Part shown: piece after piece, positions 1 to 11,292 of the stretch | Layout: each line of letters opens with the position of its first letter | How positions within the stretch are numbered: the stretch's first letter is position 1 | From: Lumbricus rubellus | Lineage: Eukaryota; Annelida; Clitellata; Crassiclitellata; Lumbricidae | Assembly (NCBI GenBank): GCA_945859605.1 | Contig: OX243815.1 | Coordinates: 46,872,576-46,936,575, forward strand | Direction: 5' to 3' | DNA length: 64,000 nt | The notes under the pieces: generated by a model | What the model saw: only the letters and a program-made list of their open reading frames with translations | Databases searched by the model: none | What the model was told of the DNA's origin: nothing | Position numbers and translations under genes: made by a program

Positions 1-115
1 GGACAGCTTTAGTTTAGCCCCGGTCCTTTACCTCAATTTGTATGTGCACTTGTTATAGCGCCCCTTCAAGCTCTCTCTACTCGGAGTTTCCGGGTCTATT
101 TAAGGCAGTAGGATC
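1..115 (-). repeat. 3' fragment of tRNA-derived SINE
   Basis: Contains the reverse-strand tail shared by the SINE copies further right (TGTATGTGCACTTGTTATAG, then CGCCCCTTCAAGCTCT and CTACTC). Only the non-tRNA tail is present; the tRNA-like head is missing or diverged. It abuts the LINE ORF1 fragment to its right. Confidence 0.55.
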
Positions 116-170
116 TTGTAAAAGCCGTCGACAATGTTATTTGGTAAAACAACCATGTTTTAGACACCTT

Positions 171-1073
171 TTAAACGCTTTTAGCAATTTGTATATTATA
201 TGCCTGTCGTAAAAAGACTGCGTTAATATTTCCAATTGTTTTGAGCTCAATAGCTCCAATGGCCTGGGCCAACTCAGACATGTTTTGCTCGGTTTCCTGT
301 ATTCCATACACCACCCCCCTTACAACAAAAGAAACCTCATGACGAGAAGGAGGTGTTGGCTTTGTTAAAGAGTAGGGCAGTGTTACAGAGACACTATTTC
401 CACATAGGTTTGTTAAATTCAAAAGTCTATTTTTCTGTGCTTCATTTTGTACAAGTAATCGTAACCCTTTATCTGTTCGGAACACCTTAATCGCTTCACC
501 ACCTGCCTGCTTAGTTAATTCTTTGAACAATTGGACAGGTTTAGTGCGAAAAAATTTATGCAACATATTCGCTTCTCCGGTCACAAAGACCGTTCTAGAC
601 AAATTGTACCTAAATCTTTCTTCTTGTTCCTCCGTTCTAGGAGGACGGTTTTGGCTATATTTTACAGGTATGGTGTTTGACCCCTGCTGCCTATCACTTA
701 CATTTCTATCCGGAGGTCTTATAGCATTATTCATATCAGATCTATGGTCCAACATTGGTCTATGTTCTAACAAAGCATTACAATGATAATCGTGCATACC
801 ATTGGCGTTCAGCTCGTCCCGGCGTTTCAGCTTCCGCTCCTCCTTCAGTTCATCGGTCGGGGTCACATTATCTTCGGATACACAGGCATTCAAACTGTGT
901 TGATGTTCCAATCCCTGCTCTTCCGACACGATCTCGTCTTGATGTTCCAATCCCTGCTCTTCCGACACGATCCCGCCTTGATGTTCCAATCCCTGCTCTT
1001 CCGACACGATCCCGTCTTGATGTTCCAATGCCTGCTCTTCCGTCTGGAACCCGTATTTGTTAGAAGTGATCAT
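171..1073 (-). CDS. Non-LTR retrotransposon ORF1-like protein, probably a truncated element copy
   Basis: A 300-residue open frame. Residues 8-60 hold four near-identical 13-residue repeats (core EEQGLEHQ), followed by a polar linker. The C-terminal half (about residues 155-295) resembles the RRM-like, nucleic-acid-binding part of Jockey/CR1-type LINE ORF1 proteins, with a TDKGLRLLV strand and a later FVVRGVVYG segment. Such proteins bind element RNA and act as nucleic-acid chaperones during target-primed reverse transcription. No reverse-transcriptase ORF follows on the minus strand before the window edge; a SINE fragment begins instead. The copy therefore looks cut off. A host gene exon is the alternative. 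The LINE assignment is by motif feel, not by database search. Confidence 0.5.
   Translation of the reverse strand: MITSNKYGFQTEEQALEHQDGIVSEEQGLEHQGGIVSEEQGLEHQDEIVSEEQGLEHQHSLNACVSEDNVTPTDELKEERKLKRRDELNANGMHDYHCNALLEHRPMLDHRSDMNNAIRPPDRNVSDRQQGSNTIPVKYSQNRPPRTEEQEERFRYNLSRTVFVTGEANMLHKFFRTKPVQLFKELTKQAGGEAIKVFRTDKGLRLLVQNEAQKNRLLNLTNLCGNSVSVTLPYSLTKPTPPSRHEVSFVVRGVVYGIQETEQNMSELAQAIGAIELKTIGNINAVFLRQAYNIQIAKSV
898..1046. repeat. 39-bp coding tandem repeat, about four copies
   Basis: Four copies of a 39-bp unit (TTGATGTTCCAATCCCTGCT, then CTTCCGACACGAT). It lies inside the ORF1-like frame and is an exact multiple of three, so it encodes the 13-residue repeat. The last unit is the most diverged. 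Confidence 0.85.
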
Positions 1074-1960
1074 GCGTGTGTACTGTTGTTGTTTTGCTAT
1101 TATTGATTGTCATGCAATTGTAACATGATTGTGTGGGAATATATTTTGTCGTCATTGCTTTTGTTACAGCAAAACTATATCTAATAGTAACCTGTTTAAG
1201 AATTTCTTTCAATGAAATGTAGAAGTTTTGAATCAAATTCGTATTAAGAATGGTAATCAAGAAAATTATGTGACATTTCTTGCATGTAAGCATGTGACAA
1301 TTACTGCAGTATATAAATGAATTTCCTAAGCAAAGGTTTTAACATAACTTGAATTATTGATGTTATTAACTGTTAACCATTTTGCTCTCAAGCAATGAAC
1401 ACTAATGACATTGAAAACTAATATTATGTTATAGCTATGGCAACGAACATTGATATTGTTATGACAACGTTATATGGTGTATTTTGAACGCCATAAATTC
1501 ACTATTACTGTCCTGTATAAGCTGTAAATTGTCGTCAACGGCCTTAGATGCCATACGACGACGTTAAACTTTGGTTAAATAAAAAAATAAGACTGAGTTA
1601 ATACGCTTGACGCGGTGAATCTGTTATAATACAAACTGTCGCAAAAAACGAAAGCACCAAATAAATTAAATGCAAAGTATAAAATGAAACGCATATAATA
1701 TTAATTATCTATCTCAAATATGGTGGAAATGGACGCAGTTAAAACCAGCACACTGCTCATGCAAGTGCCAGTCCAAAGCCTGGAGAAGGAAGGATAGCGA
1801 CTTAATCCTCTTTGTTATAGCCTAACAGCGTCCTAAAGCAAAAACTAAACACAATTTTAACAAACAATTCTGAGTGTGAAGCAGAAGCGACTTCTTTTTA
1901 TTTTCATCGGCATACGAAGTTGGTAGCTAGTCCTCAACCTCGCCGTCTCATCTTGCGTAC
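1074..1960. other. AT-rich intergenic DNA, no gene seen
   Basis: No convincing open frame, RNA gene or complete repeat. The piece at 1500-1580 (CTGTAAATTGTCGTCAACGG) recurs at about 18150-18215, so this is partly dispersed repeat. Confidence 0.5.
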
Positions 1961-1962
1961 AG

Positions 1963-2158
1963 TGGGGCGCTGTGGTGTAGTGATGGCGTTGTTGCCTTGG
2001 AGCCGGAAGGTTCGAGGTTCGAATCCACCTCGCCGCGTAAGGACCTTGTTCAAGTTCAGCGCTTCGGCGTGAAACTTCGATGCAATGTCCGCTCTGCATT
2101 CGGGAGTGCCTCTGAGTAGTGAGAACTTGAAGGGGCGCTATAACAAGTGCACAAACAA
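1963..2158 (+). repeat. tRNA-derived SINE
   Basis: The head carries an A-box-like GTGGTGTAGTG and a perfect B box GGTTCGAATCC at 2016-2026. The body has CAGCGCTTCGGCGTGAAAC and ends with GGGGCGCTATAACAAGTGC. At least five other copies lie at 7.5, 20.4, 31.3, 45.7 and 47.3 kb. RNA polymerase III transcription from the internal promoter and LINE-driven mobility are inferred from the class. Confidence 0.8.
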
Positions 2159-2544
2159 ACAGTGTGTGAACCAATTACAGAGAACTCTCCGTGTTTTGTA
2201 TTTTCATTCTTTCGATCTGAATTCTTACTGTATGTAGTGTTTGATTCTTAGCAAATTTCTTTGTTCTAAACGAGTAATGATACCAATGTAGGCCTATGAT
2301 ACACAGAGTGAAACATCTTCGTGTAATATTATTATCAGAGCCGTTGACAACTTATTAAGCTATATGCGAATCTAGAATGGCTAAAAGATATAAGCTTATT
2401 AAACAACGCTACGTAAAGTCTTTATGCGCAGATATAATTTTGTTTTAAAGGTGTTTAAATTGGACGTTTTTCGTCGACCTCATTCTACCGTCTTGGACGT
2501 TCATTTCAATCTTGTCTCATCATAATTATAATTTACTTTATAAT

Positions 2545-3114
2545 CAGTGGCGGATCCAGGGGGGGCCAATCCGACCATGGCCCCCCCATTGAAAACTGCC
2601 ATGGGACGTGCCCCCCATTTGGTCTGAAGTTAGCAATAGGAATATGGGTGCAATGGAAATTGCCCCCCCTATTCGGAAAATTGCACGGGACGTGCCCCCC
2701 CCCGTTTGGTTCCCAAGGCGAGGACTAAAAAAAAAAGGTCATCAACTTTTTTGGCTGATGAAATGTTAAGATTTTCCCGAAAATTTTTTGGCGGATGACT
2801 AAAAAAAAAAAAAAGTAAAAAAAAGGTCATCAACTTTTTTGGCGGATGAAATGTTAAGATTTTCCCGAAAATTTTGGTGGATGACTAAAAAAAAGGTCAT
2901 CAACTTTTTTGGCGGATGAAATGTTAAGATTTTCCCGAAAATTTTGGCGGATGACTAAAAAAAAAGGTCATCAACTTTTTTGGCGGATGAAATGTTAAGA
3001 TTTTCCCGAAAATTTTGGCGGATGACTAAAAAAAATTTTATCAAAATTTTTTCCTTTTCCCATCCGAGATCTAAGATTTTGCCCCCCCCCAAAACAGTTC
3101 TGGATCCGCCACTG
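2545..3114. mobile_element. hAT-type MITE with internal tandem repeats
   Basis: Terminal inverted repeats CAGTGGCGGATCCAG and CTGGATCCGCCACTG bound a 570-bp element. It is flanked by the 8-bp direct repeats TTTATAAT (2537-2544) and TTTGTAAT (3115-3122), one transition apart, as hAT insertions leave. There is no transposase. The interior at about 2728-3040 has four to five copies of a roughly 70-80-bp unit containing AAGGTCATCAACTTTTTTGG and GATTTTCCCGAAAATTTT. The first part has G and C runs. Confidence 0.85.
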
Positions 3115-3204
3115 TTTGTAATTACAATAAATTTTCACATCGCTCAAGGTCTACGAATTTCTTCTACATTAAAAAAATTTCATTAAAAAGTTTGCTTCAC
3201 CTTG

Positions 3205-3800
3205 TCACCTTGTGCCGTCGATTCGTGGAACCTTAGCGACCGCTGTGATAAACCTCCTCCATGTCTTACGATCTTCCGTCGCGTCTCTCAATTCCTCCAG
3301 TTTCATCTTTGTTCTCTCGTGTATTTCTTCCATCCACCTTCTTCTTGTGCGTCCTCTCTTCCTTTTTCCCTCTCCGCAGGCCAACATCATCTCTTTTTCC
3401 AGGCCGTTTGCTCGCATCACATGTCCAAAGAACGCCATTTTCTGCCTTGCCGCTCTCTGTCCCAATGACATATTCCCTCTTGACTGTCCGATCTCTTGTA
3501 ATACGGATTCATTTGTTCTTTTTTCAATCCACGAAGTTCTTAATACCTTCCTCCATATCCACATTTCGCAAGCATCGATTTTCCTTTCTAAGGCCTTTGT
3601 TTTTGTCCACGTTTCACATCCATACAGCACCACTGGGAATATCATTGCCTTTACAATTCTTGTCTTCGTCATCAGGCTCACGTGTTTATCCTTCCATATT
3701 TTCTCCAGCCCCTTCGCTGCTGTCTTTCCCAAAGCTATCCTTCGTCGTATCTCTCTGTCACATCCACCATCGCTTTCTATCATGGCTCCCAAGAAGCAAA
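3205..3800 (-). pseudogene. LINE reverse transcriptase, C-terminal fragment
   Basis: About 195 residues of the region downstream of the RT catalytic core: a FLGAMIESDGGC step, then LYGCETWT, FFGHVMR, and a basic KRKRGRTRRRWMEEI stretch. These are hallmarks of the thumb/C-terminal part of non-LTR endonuclease-reverse transcriptases. The YADD/FADD catalytic box and the endonuclease are absent, so this is a 5'-truncated, inactive copy. The frame is intact to its stop, which suggests moderate age. The clade (RTE-like or other) was not determined. Confidence 0.8.
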
Positions 3801-3870
3801 AAAAAAGTTTGCTGGTAGGTCTAAAATCTAAATTAAGGGCTAAACCCTCCTCCTCATTTTCTTTTATCAA

Positions 3871-4440
3871 AACCTATTTATTCTCTTGTGTGGCCTTGCA
3901 CACTGGGAGCACCTCTAACGTTTTCCCCTACCAGTGGCATTTTATAAATAATGTTTTGCTATTATATAATTATATATTTAAATATGTGTAAGTAAATTCA
4001 TGTGATTATCAATAATTTAAGGATCTGTCTCAAATGCTGTGTAATGTAATGTAAAGTGAATAATCATTTATGTAGTGCTTTGCATGCACATTCCGAATCG
4101 TCAATTGCGTCACTAACTAACCGATATCTAAAAAATTGTGAATTTCGGTCTTTAGTCAACCGGAAAATGTGTGAATCAAGTCAATTAAATTAAATTAAAG
4201 CACAATAAGATTCTCATCTGTTTCAGTATGTATGATATTTCCATAGGTACTGATACTTCTAATCTGATCCTTTCTCATCTGTATCAATGTATCAATGTAT
4301 GATATTTCTATAGGTAATAGTACAACTAATCTGCTGCGTAACATGATCACCGCCAATCGTCAGCCACGTCTCACCGTCCGACTGTCCGGACCAACCAAGG
4401 AACAAAAGGAGCTACTCGAGTAAGCAGGATAAGTTTACGT
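3871..4440. other. Non-coding, repeat tail material
   Basis: Includes GCACACTGGGAGCACCTC followed by CATTTTATAAATAATG, a LINE/SINE 3'-tail signature seen elsewhere in the window, then AT-rich DNA with a short duplication of GTATGATATTTCTATAGGTA-type sequence. No gene is seen. Confidence 0.45.
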
Positions 4441-4446
4441 AAACCG

Positions 4447-4469
4447 TGTGTGTGCGTGTGTTTTTGTGT

Positions 4470-4553
<84 letters not shown>

Positions 4554-4571
4554 TTGTGAGTGTGTGGGTGT
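4447..4571. repeat. (TG)n microsatellite
   Basis: About 120 bp of TG dinucleotides with a few interruptions near both ends. The histidine/threonine- or cysteine/valine-rich frames across it are repeat artefacts. Confidence 0.95.
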
Positions 4572-5204
4572 GCCTGCCAATGGTGACTCTTCCAGCTTAT
4601 TGTGCATTGTTTGCTAATTTTTGGTGTAATTTTTTGGGGGTAATGACAAAGGTTTAACATCAAATAGGCGTGCACAGAGTAGATTTCTTGAAGAGGTGCT
4701 ATGTAAATTCTCGGAACCCTAAATAAATAAATCAATCAATCATTGTTTACCCAGACTGAAAAATTATGTTTAAATATTCACTACCGGTAATTATTAATAT
4801 TCATGAAACATGAAATTCATGAATCATAAATATTCAATGGTTAATACTTATGGTGTATGAATATTCATGAGATATGAATATTCAACGTTTGCTGTTGTAG
4901 TACGCTGCCCGACACAATAATCGGAAGTACGTCACACATTCAATACATGTCGCTCTATCGTCAGATTCTCGCCGATAATTTGCTGCGGGATCGTCATGAC
5001 CTTCAGTCGACAGGTTGAAACTCTTTTTACGAGTTCCTTCAGTTTCAAAGTGTTATACAAATACAAATGTATCTGATCAGTGGGCACTGAAATAGGCACT
5101 ATATAAATTTGTAGATGCAATGCAGGGCAGTTAATACATTTCAACATGTGGGGAGGTAGAACTGCCCTGCCCTTCGAAAGTGCGTGTTTTTCTCTTAAGG
5201 GGCC

Positions 5205-5300
5205 ATATAATCAATCAATCAATCAATCAATCAAAATTTATATAGTGCTCCTTCAAGGTACCTACTCAGAGGCGCTCCCGGCCGAGATCAAGCGGAAAAA
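5205..5300 (-). repeat. SINE/LINE tail with (AATC)n tract
   Basis: An AATCAATCAATC run is followed by ATTTATATAGTGCTCCTTCAAGG and CAGAGGCGCTCCC. This is the reverse complement of the tail at the end of the SINE copies and recurs at 32897 and 47143. Confidence 0.6.
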
Positions 5301-5919
5301 GTCTTCAACAGTTTGTGAAATTGAAAACAGCTTGAGAGGTGTCGCAGGCGTCTGCACATAGGGGCACGGGATGGCATTCCACCACCCCAAAATATTGACA
5401 TCCATTTTCAGGCTAACAGTTGCTTTTTGGTTTTTAACAAATTTCTTTCCACTAAAGCACAATATTGATACTAAAGCGAAACTGAGAAGTTAGTTACAGT
5501 TTGAAACCTTTATGAAAAATACCAATGTTTGTTATTTCCTGCTGTACAATTCTCAAGCCCTTGCGAATAAAATAACTTTCACCTTTTGGGTTTGCCATGC
5601 ATATCCAATTTTATCCACAGACTTTAGTTGTGTAGATGATGTTAGATTCAACCAAATGCTATTTGTCCACCCCATCCTCTTCTCCATCCATGGGTATGAC
5701 ATATGTTAGCGATTTCGTTTTCTTGGCCTCAGCATATGGAGTGGATGGCCAGTCCTCTCCCTCACCGTCTGATCTTCCCAATGAAAAATGTACAGTCGCT
5801 GTACTCATTTGATGATGGAGGAGTGGTTTGTTGTTCTTTTCAGAGCTCATCCATTGTCCGTTGGCTGCAACTCTTCCGGATGTCATGGAACAGCCGGACA
5901 TCTTGGATGTCCTTAGGGT

Positions 5920-6095
5920 ACGTTCTGTCTGTCTGTGTGTGTGTCTGTTTTTTGTCTGTCTGTCTGTGTGTGTCCGTCCGTCTGTCTGTCTGTCTCTGTC
6001 TGTTCGTCCGTCTGTCTGTCTGTCTCTGTCTGTTCGTCCGTCTGTTTTTCTGTCTTTGTCTGTCTGTGTCTGTCTGTCTGTTTCTCTGTCTTTGA
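5920..6095. repeat. (TCTG)n microsatellite
   Basis: Degenerate TCTG/TCCG tetranucleotide array. A roughly 32-bp higher-order unit (TGTCTGTTCGTCCGTCTG) repeats two to three times inside it. Confidence 0.9.
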
Positions 6096-6607
6096 ATGTT
6101 AGGTTATGTTCTATGTGACGAGCGTAATTTAAATTAGAGTAATGTTATATAATGTGTAATGTAATGCATAACTTTATTATGTTTCTTAAATGTATCCTGT
6201 CTATCCTTTCTCCGTACCATAGCGTTGTCGTCACTCGTCATGGACTTTTATCAACTGTCTCGGTTTCTGTTCTACTATTATTATAACCGTGCAAAACGTG
6301 AAATAAAGGTGTTTTTCATCAAATGAAACATGTGTTGTACATTAAAGTTATCGCTGCGTGGTCCCATGTTTGTAATTATAGCAGCGGTTGCAAATATTTT
6401 AAAGGTGTCCAAGGCATGTGCTGTATCGCATACAGTGCTCTTGTCCAGATTGTATCGAGATGGATAAATGTATATATAATTATATGTACATCGAAATCTT
6501 TATAAATAAAAATGAAACTTTCCAATAGTTCGAGGCACAATCACGCCGAAAGTTACGCACCGATTCTTTTGAAAATTTACCAAAACCTCCATTCCAATAG
6601 CACCGTG

Positions 6608-6675
6608 TCTTATATATATATACATACGTATATATATATATACGTATGTATACACGTATATATATATATATGCAA
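6608..6675. repeat. (TA)n and TACGTA palindromic tract
   Basis: Alternating TA with interspersed TACGTA steps. It is self-complementary and could form a hairpin; there is no gene. Confidence 0.8.
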
Positions 6676-7140
6676 CATGTTCTGTTGTTTATTTCAGAGT
6701 GCATGGGCTGATAAAATGAAGACTGCCAAGAACAGGGATAAGGTATCTCAGTCTTTCTTGTTTACAGGGCTAGTCATACAGGCATACACTGAGTAGGTCA
6801 ATACACTCATTTGTGTTCCTCAATTCCTTGGAGTATGCTCCTTGTAGAGCAGAAGCATAAATGCAGTTCGTCCAAGTTCTATTCACTGGTGTCAATGTTT
6901 TGTGATAGGCTATACTTGCGCAATAGTTACTTATTAATTATAGTTATGCTTACAGGATATTCCAAATACCGGTAATATGTCTTTTTATAATAGCTGATTT
7001 TATAAATCTCTGCGTGTTAACATAAATGATTAGTGTCGCCATCATCCTTTGTCAGGGGACAGCACTGACCACAATGTCACAGTATAATGTGGATGTAACA
7101 ATGGTAAAGGTTCATAATTATAATTATATATAATTATTGA

Positions 7141-7274
7141 CTCCTTAGACACCTTTAGAACGGTTTAAAGCGAAGCTATAATTATAAATGATCCCACATA
7201 TGCTATTGCGTTTCTCGATTCTTAGTAGGCTGTGTATAGCACGAGTTCGATATGTTTTGAAGGTGTCTAAGGAG
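7141..7274. mobile_element. Short MITE with TTAGACACC inverted termini
   Basis: The left end CTCCTTAGACACCTTTAGAA is matched in inverse by TTTTGAAGGTGTCTAAGGAG at the right end. About 130 bp in total, no coding capacity. The terminal motif recurs at several other boundaries in the first 20 kb. Confidence 0.65.
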
Positions 7275-7527
7275 GCAGCGTTTTGTAAACTATTATTATT
7301 TAGCGACATCTTGTGGTTAACAAGGACGTCGACCTTGCGTGACCTCATTGGATGCAAGAATCGCCCACACGAAGTAGGCTACTCAGAAGCGCTCCCGGCC
7401 CAACCACGGCAAAAAAGGACAGTTTTTAAGATCTTAAGGAGGAAAGTGGAGTTACCCCTGGGCAATAAACGCAGTGTAACGAGGAGGGAGGCATTCCCGA
7501 GTGTCTGGACCAAGTAGACACACACGT

Positions 7528-7765
7528 TTGTTTGTTCGTTTGTATGTGCACTGGTTTTAGCGCCCCTTCAAGCTCTCCTTACTCAGAGGCGCTTCCGACT
7601 ACAAAGCGGACACTGCATCGAAGTTTCACACCAAAGCGCTGAGCAATTGCGAATGAAGGACTTACTTCAAGGTCCCTACGTGGCGGCTTGAGGTGGATTC
7701 GAATCTGGAACTCTTCGGCTGCAAGGCGACAAACATACCTACTGCACCACAGCACCCCACATTCA
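7528..7765 (-). repeat. tRNA-derived SINE, reverse orientation
   Basis: Reverse-strand copy of the family: a tail with TGTATGTGCACTGGTTTTAG, a body with CAAAGCGCTGAGCAATTGC, and a degraded head (GGATTCGAATCTGGAAC, then CTACTGCACCACAGC). Confidence 0.75.
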
Positions 7766-7875
7766 TACATTCCTACATACATACATACATACGCACACAA
7801 ACACCAACACACATTTACATATATACATAGTACATACACATGCATACATATAAATATGTGTGTGAATGTATGCAT
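7765..7875. repeat. (CATA)n degenerate microsatellite
   Basis: CATACATACATAC array that decays into TATA/CACA. It directly abuts the SINE head. Confidence 0.8.
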
Positions 7876-8898
7876 GCATTCCTTAATTACAGACATACAC
7901 AAAATATTGTTATCATTGTTATTTATTTTCTCTTGTTGTGATGTACAGAAAGACATGGAACAGTTGAAGTCGATGTTCAATTCCGTCTACATGGACAGCG
8001 TCTATCCACTTCAATTCCTTTCAACTCTTAAACCTTCAAAGATCACAGACACAACTCTCGTTCAGGTCATTTAATTCTCAGTCATTTATAAACAATTATT
8101 CTCCTTGTCATGGTTCTGTTTTCCTTCAGACATTCAACAATAATTATGACTTTGCTACAAACAACTTTCTCAGTCTTAAGTGTAACTGTATGAACAGTTC
8201 GGAATTTTCCAGTTGACGTCAATCGAACAAGATGTCGCTAAACGATGGGCTGTTTTAGTAAAATAACGCTCAAAATTAGACACCTTTTATAAATGTATTC
8301 AGCTAATTATTTAATAATCTGCATTCGCGCATATCAGTGAACTGATTCTGATTCTTACGACCACAGTCATGGTTGCATTACTAATCGTAATCTTCAAATT
8401 TCTAAAGCGCTACAAGAAAGCCAAGCGCGGGGCACCAGGTTATTCACGAGCGCTCCGTTGAGTGAAAAGGGTTGTCCTTATTCCTTAAGAGTAGTCCAAA
8501 GGTGGTCCAGGTCAAGGTGCAGAACCCTTCAAATAGAGTGTAGGGCCTACAACAAAAGATAGACATATTGTATTTGGAATTGGGAAACACAGCTGATGAT
8601 AATTATAAATCTGATAATATCAGATAGTTAACATCAGCTATATTTATATAGGAACATCCTGAGAATTAGAATGAAATAAATCCAATTTTACTGCTGGGGA
8701 TCATTCTAAATTGACTGGAAACAATTTTGAGGAAGTTCCCACTCGACTGCATCCATAGGGTTAAATTTTAACCACACCGCACGCTTCAAGATCCATTAAT
8801 TTTATAGGCCCGTATCCATTCTTCCTTCTCGTTTATTAATATGTTCCCGTTCTTATGGTTGAGTTTCGCTTCAATAATTATGACTTTCAGATGTTGCT

Positions 8899-9085
8899 AT
8901 GTCATCCATCCTGCATCGTGTGTCGTTCTCTACATAACCGCTCCACTCAATGTGAGCTCTTCATTCCCCGAGCAAGAACTGCTCTTAGACAGCATCATGC
9001 TTTCTCTTTTGTTGTTCTCATGGTATGGAATGGGTTTCCACTGTCTATATACCTTATGCCTATGGTTTGTTCAGATGCATTTTAA
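8899..9085 (+). pseudogene. CR1/L2-like LINE RT C-terminal remnant
   Basis: The translated stretch contains LFIPRARTALRQ, AFSFVVLMVWNGFPLS. It matches the usual LINE C-terminal consensus of a polar segment, then FIPRxRTxxGxxAFSxxAPxxWNxLP. A related remnant (LFVPRARTAL) lies at about 17.86 kb. Short, with no catalytic domain. Confidence 0.6.
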
Positions 9086-9284
9086 TGCAGCCTTGTAACA
9101 GTACTTTTCAGCGGAGGTTGAGTTGTGAGCAGCTCCTGAGTAGTAAAACATTGAAGAAGAGCTGTATAAATTTCCGCGATCAATCCAGAGATGTTGGGCT
9201 GTAGCGTAAATAATCGGATGTCCTGCATTAGCCGGTGCTTTGTATGGATTACAATTTTTTGTAATTATTGTCGGTCTGCGGATT

Positions 9285-9530
9285 TTAACGATTAATTAAT
9301 CGATTTAAAAATAAGTAAAAGAAGAAAATCTGTCCAAACAAGACCGACCTTCGTGTGTAACAGAAGACGAGGAAACGTTTCATGGAACGCGCATTCTCGG
9401 CTGTTGGTCCCAGATGCTGGAGCAGTCTTCTACCGGACATCAGACAGACAGACAGACAAACAGAGACAGACAGACAGACACTGAGCGATACAGACAGAGG
9501 CTGGAGAGAGACAGAGACCGTTTCATACAT
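9285..9530. other. Non-coding, includes a (GACA)n stretch
   Basis: CAGACAGACAGACAAACAGA at about 9441-9480 is a short microsatellite. The surrounding sequence holds no recognisable gene. Confidence 0.5.
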
Positions 9531-9663
9531 GTGGCTAAAAATATCAGCATCATGAGAATTGTAGTTGAAATGTGATCGAAAACAGGTTCAACCCATCACC
9601 AGCGACTGTAAATCTCCGCGCTGACGGACATGGTTTTATGTCGACAACGTAAACTTTTTAAAG

Positions 9664-9900
9664 GTGTCTAACTGCAACACTGGCCGCTTGCTCACCAACC
9701 TGCGCTTTGCAGATGATATCGCCTTGGTAGCAGGCGCTGAAAAGGACCTGCAAGAACTAACCGACAGAGTAGATAGCAGCAGCAAAAGAATGAGACTTAA
9801 AATCAATGCGGGAAAGACAAAAACTATGGCCATCGGTAAACTACATAAGGAACTGGAGGTCAGACTGGATGGCGAAGTACTACAGGTTGGCTCAATAAAA
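9664..9900 (+). pseudogene. LINE reverse transcriptase, catalytic-box fragment
   Basis: Open from TGCAACACTGGCC. It contains LRFADDIAL, the F/YxDD polymerase box, followed by a helix and the LKINAGKTKTM motif typical of non-LTR RTs. The similarity stops near 9900, where the left terminal repeat of the mariner-like element begins. The fragment is thus truncated at both ends: on the left at an AAAGGTGTCTAA boundary motif (9660) and on the right by the mariner insertion. Confidence 0.8.
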
Positions 9901-9904
9901 TATG

Positions 9905-10890
9905 TACCACCGGACAAAATGCGATATCTTCGCAACCGATCGACCTTTTTCTGCGAAAATTTCCCAATTTGCAGGGGAATGAATTTCAAACAATCCCTGA
10001 AAGTTTCATTTGAAAAGTTTTATGTTTGCAAAAGTTACAACTGTTTAAACTTTCAATTCCGTTTTTTCGAATTTCCGCCGAAAAATTAACGTCACTTGTT
10101 GATTTTCATGTCAAATGATATCACTTTCCACTACGACCTCAGAATTTCGTTTTGCAGTTTATTGTAAGGTATGATGGGAGTGTCCACTCCCTGCTTTAAC
10201 ACGAGTTTGATTTTTTATGAAGCTCAGTATGGCCTTGTTGATCGGGTCCCGCGGCAACTGATCCCACATTAGCAGCAAGACTTTCTTCAGCTAGCCAATG
10301 TTCTCCAACTTGGGATAAAATGTATTGCAGCGTTCTAGCATAGCTCCCCAGACGTGATAAGCAAGAGGGCTAAGGTCTGGCGAGGTTGTTAGTCACCTTT
10401 GCCAATAAATTTACTGCAGTTGATGGCAAAAATAAGGTAGGCCTAGCGTCATCATAATCAGCCTTTCCGTGCGAGCAAGCAGGCGCACCGTCCTGCCGGA
10501 AATTAAAACCAGATGCTAGAGCATACCTGGTCTTCAATGAGTCTGGGTAAGAGAGTTCAGCGATGAGTTTCATATTTAGCCTACTTAATGGGATTAAATG
10601 CAGTCTTTTCTTGCAGCCGTAACACACGCCAGCATAGCTGATGCCGAAAACATGATGTGCTTTGCAAACTTAACCAGGGCTTTCGAATACCAAGCGAATT
10701 TCCTGAACATGGCACTTTTTTCCCGTCAGACCGGATATTTGAAAAAACGGAATTGAAAGTTTAAGCAGCTGTAACTTTTGCAAACATGAAACGTTTCAAG
10801 TGAAACTTTCAGGGCTGGAGGGAAATTCATTGTTGCAGAGTATTAATGTTCTAGTTGGTTAAAACGGATTGATGTATTAAGAAAATGTGG
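9905..10890 (-). mobile_element. mariner-family DNA transposon with long inverted repeats
   Basis: Inverted arms of roughly 100 bp: left at about 9970-10066 (AAGTTTCATTTGAAAAGTTT, later CAATTCCGTTTTTTC) and right at about 10743-10845 (GAAAAAACGGAATTGAAAG, later AGTGAAACTTTCAGGG). Between them is a decayed transposase on the minus strand. The outer limits are approximate because the extreme ends are diverged. Confidence 0.7.
10160..10690 (-). pseudogene. mariner-like transposase, decayed
   Basis: Reading the minus strand in pieces gives RQDGAPACSHGK (the QQDGAPAH box holding the second catalytic Asp), then YHVWGAMLERCNTFYPKL, LLMWDQLPRDPINKAIL and RVKAGSGH. These are the conserved C-terminal blocks of mariner/Tc1-type DDE transposases. 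An in-frame TAG follows the KLENIG segment, and the two blocks lie in different frames, so the gene is dead. The N-terminal DNA-binding part is not recognisable. Confidence 0.75.
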
Positions 10891-11292
10891 CTTGAAAACT
10901 CGGACAACTTTAATATTTTGTCAACTTATAGCCGCGTGTGTTATGTGTTTACAATTCTGTCAGCTGCACATGCACACACACACACAAATATAGGGCCTAT
11001 CAATAAAGCTTATTGTCGGTATGGATGCATTTTATTCGATTATTTTGACGAACATTTTGTTAACCCTCATCCGAACAAGTGAAAAACCAACTTAATTTCA
11101 ACAAAGGGGGTCTAAAATCGCGTGTATGAATAGTCTGGGTTTTTCTGGGTTTTTTCTGAGGGAAATCTGGGTTTATTTCTGAAACCTCAGTGGCAACACT
11201 GGCTAAGACTCATCCCATTAGTTATAATTTATGTGTGTGGAAGCGCTCTAGTACTGTAGCGGTATAGCGGGGGTCGTATTACGTGACATGTG

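Noticed and set aside
1963..2060. A functional tRNA gene
   Set aside because: The A and B boxes are those of the SINE head; the same sequence recurs in full-length SINE copies and no cloverleaf with a proper acceptor stem was found.
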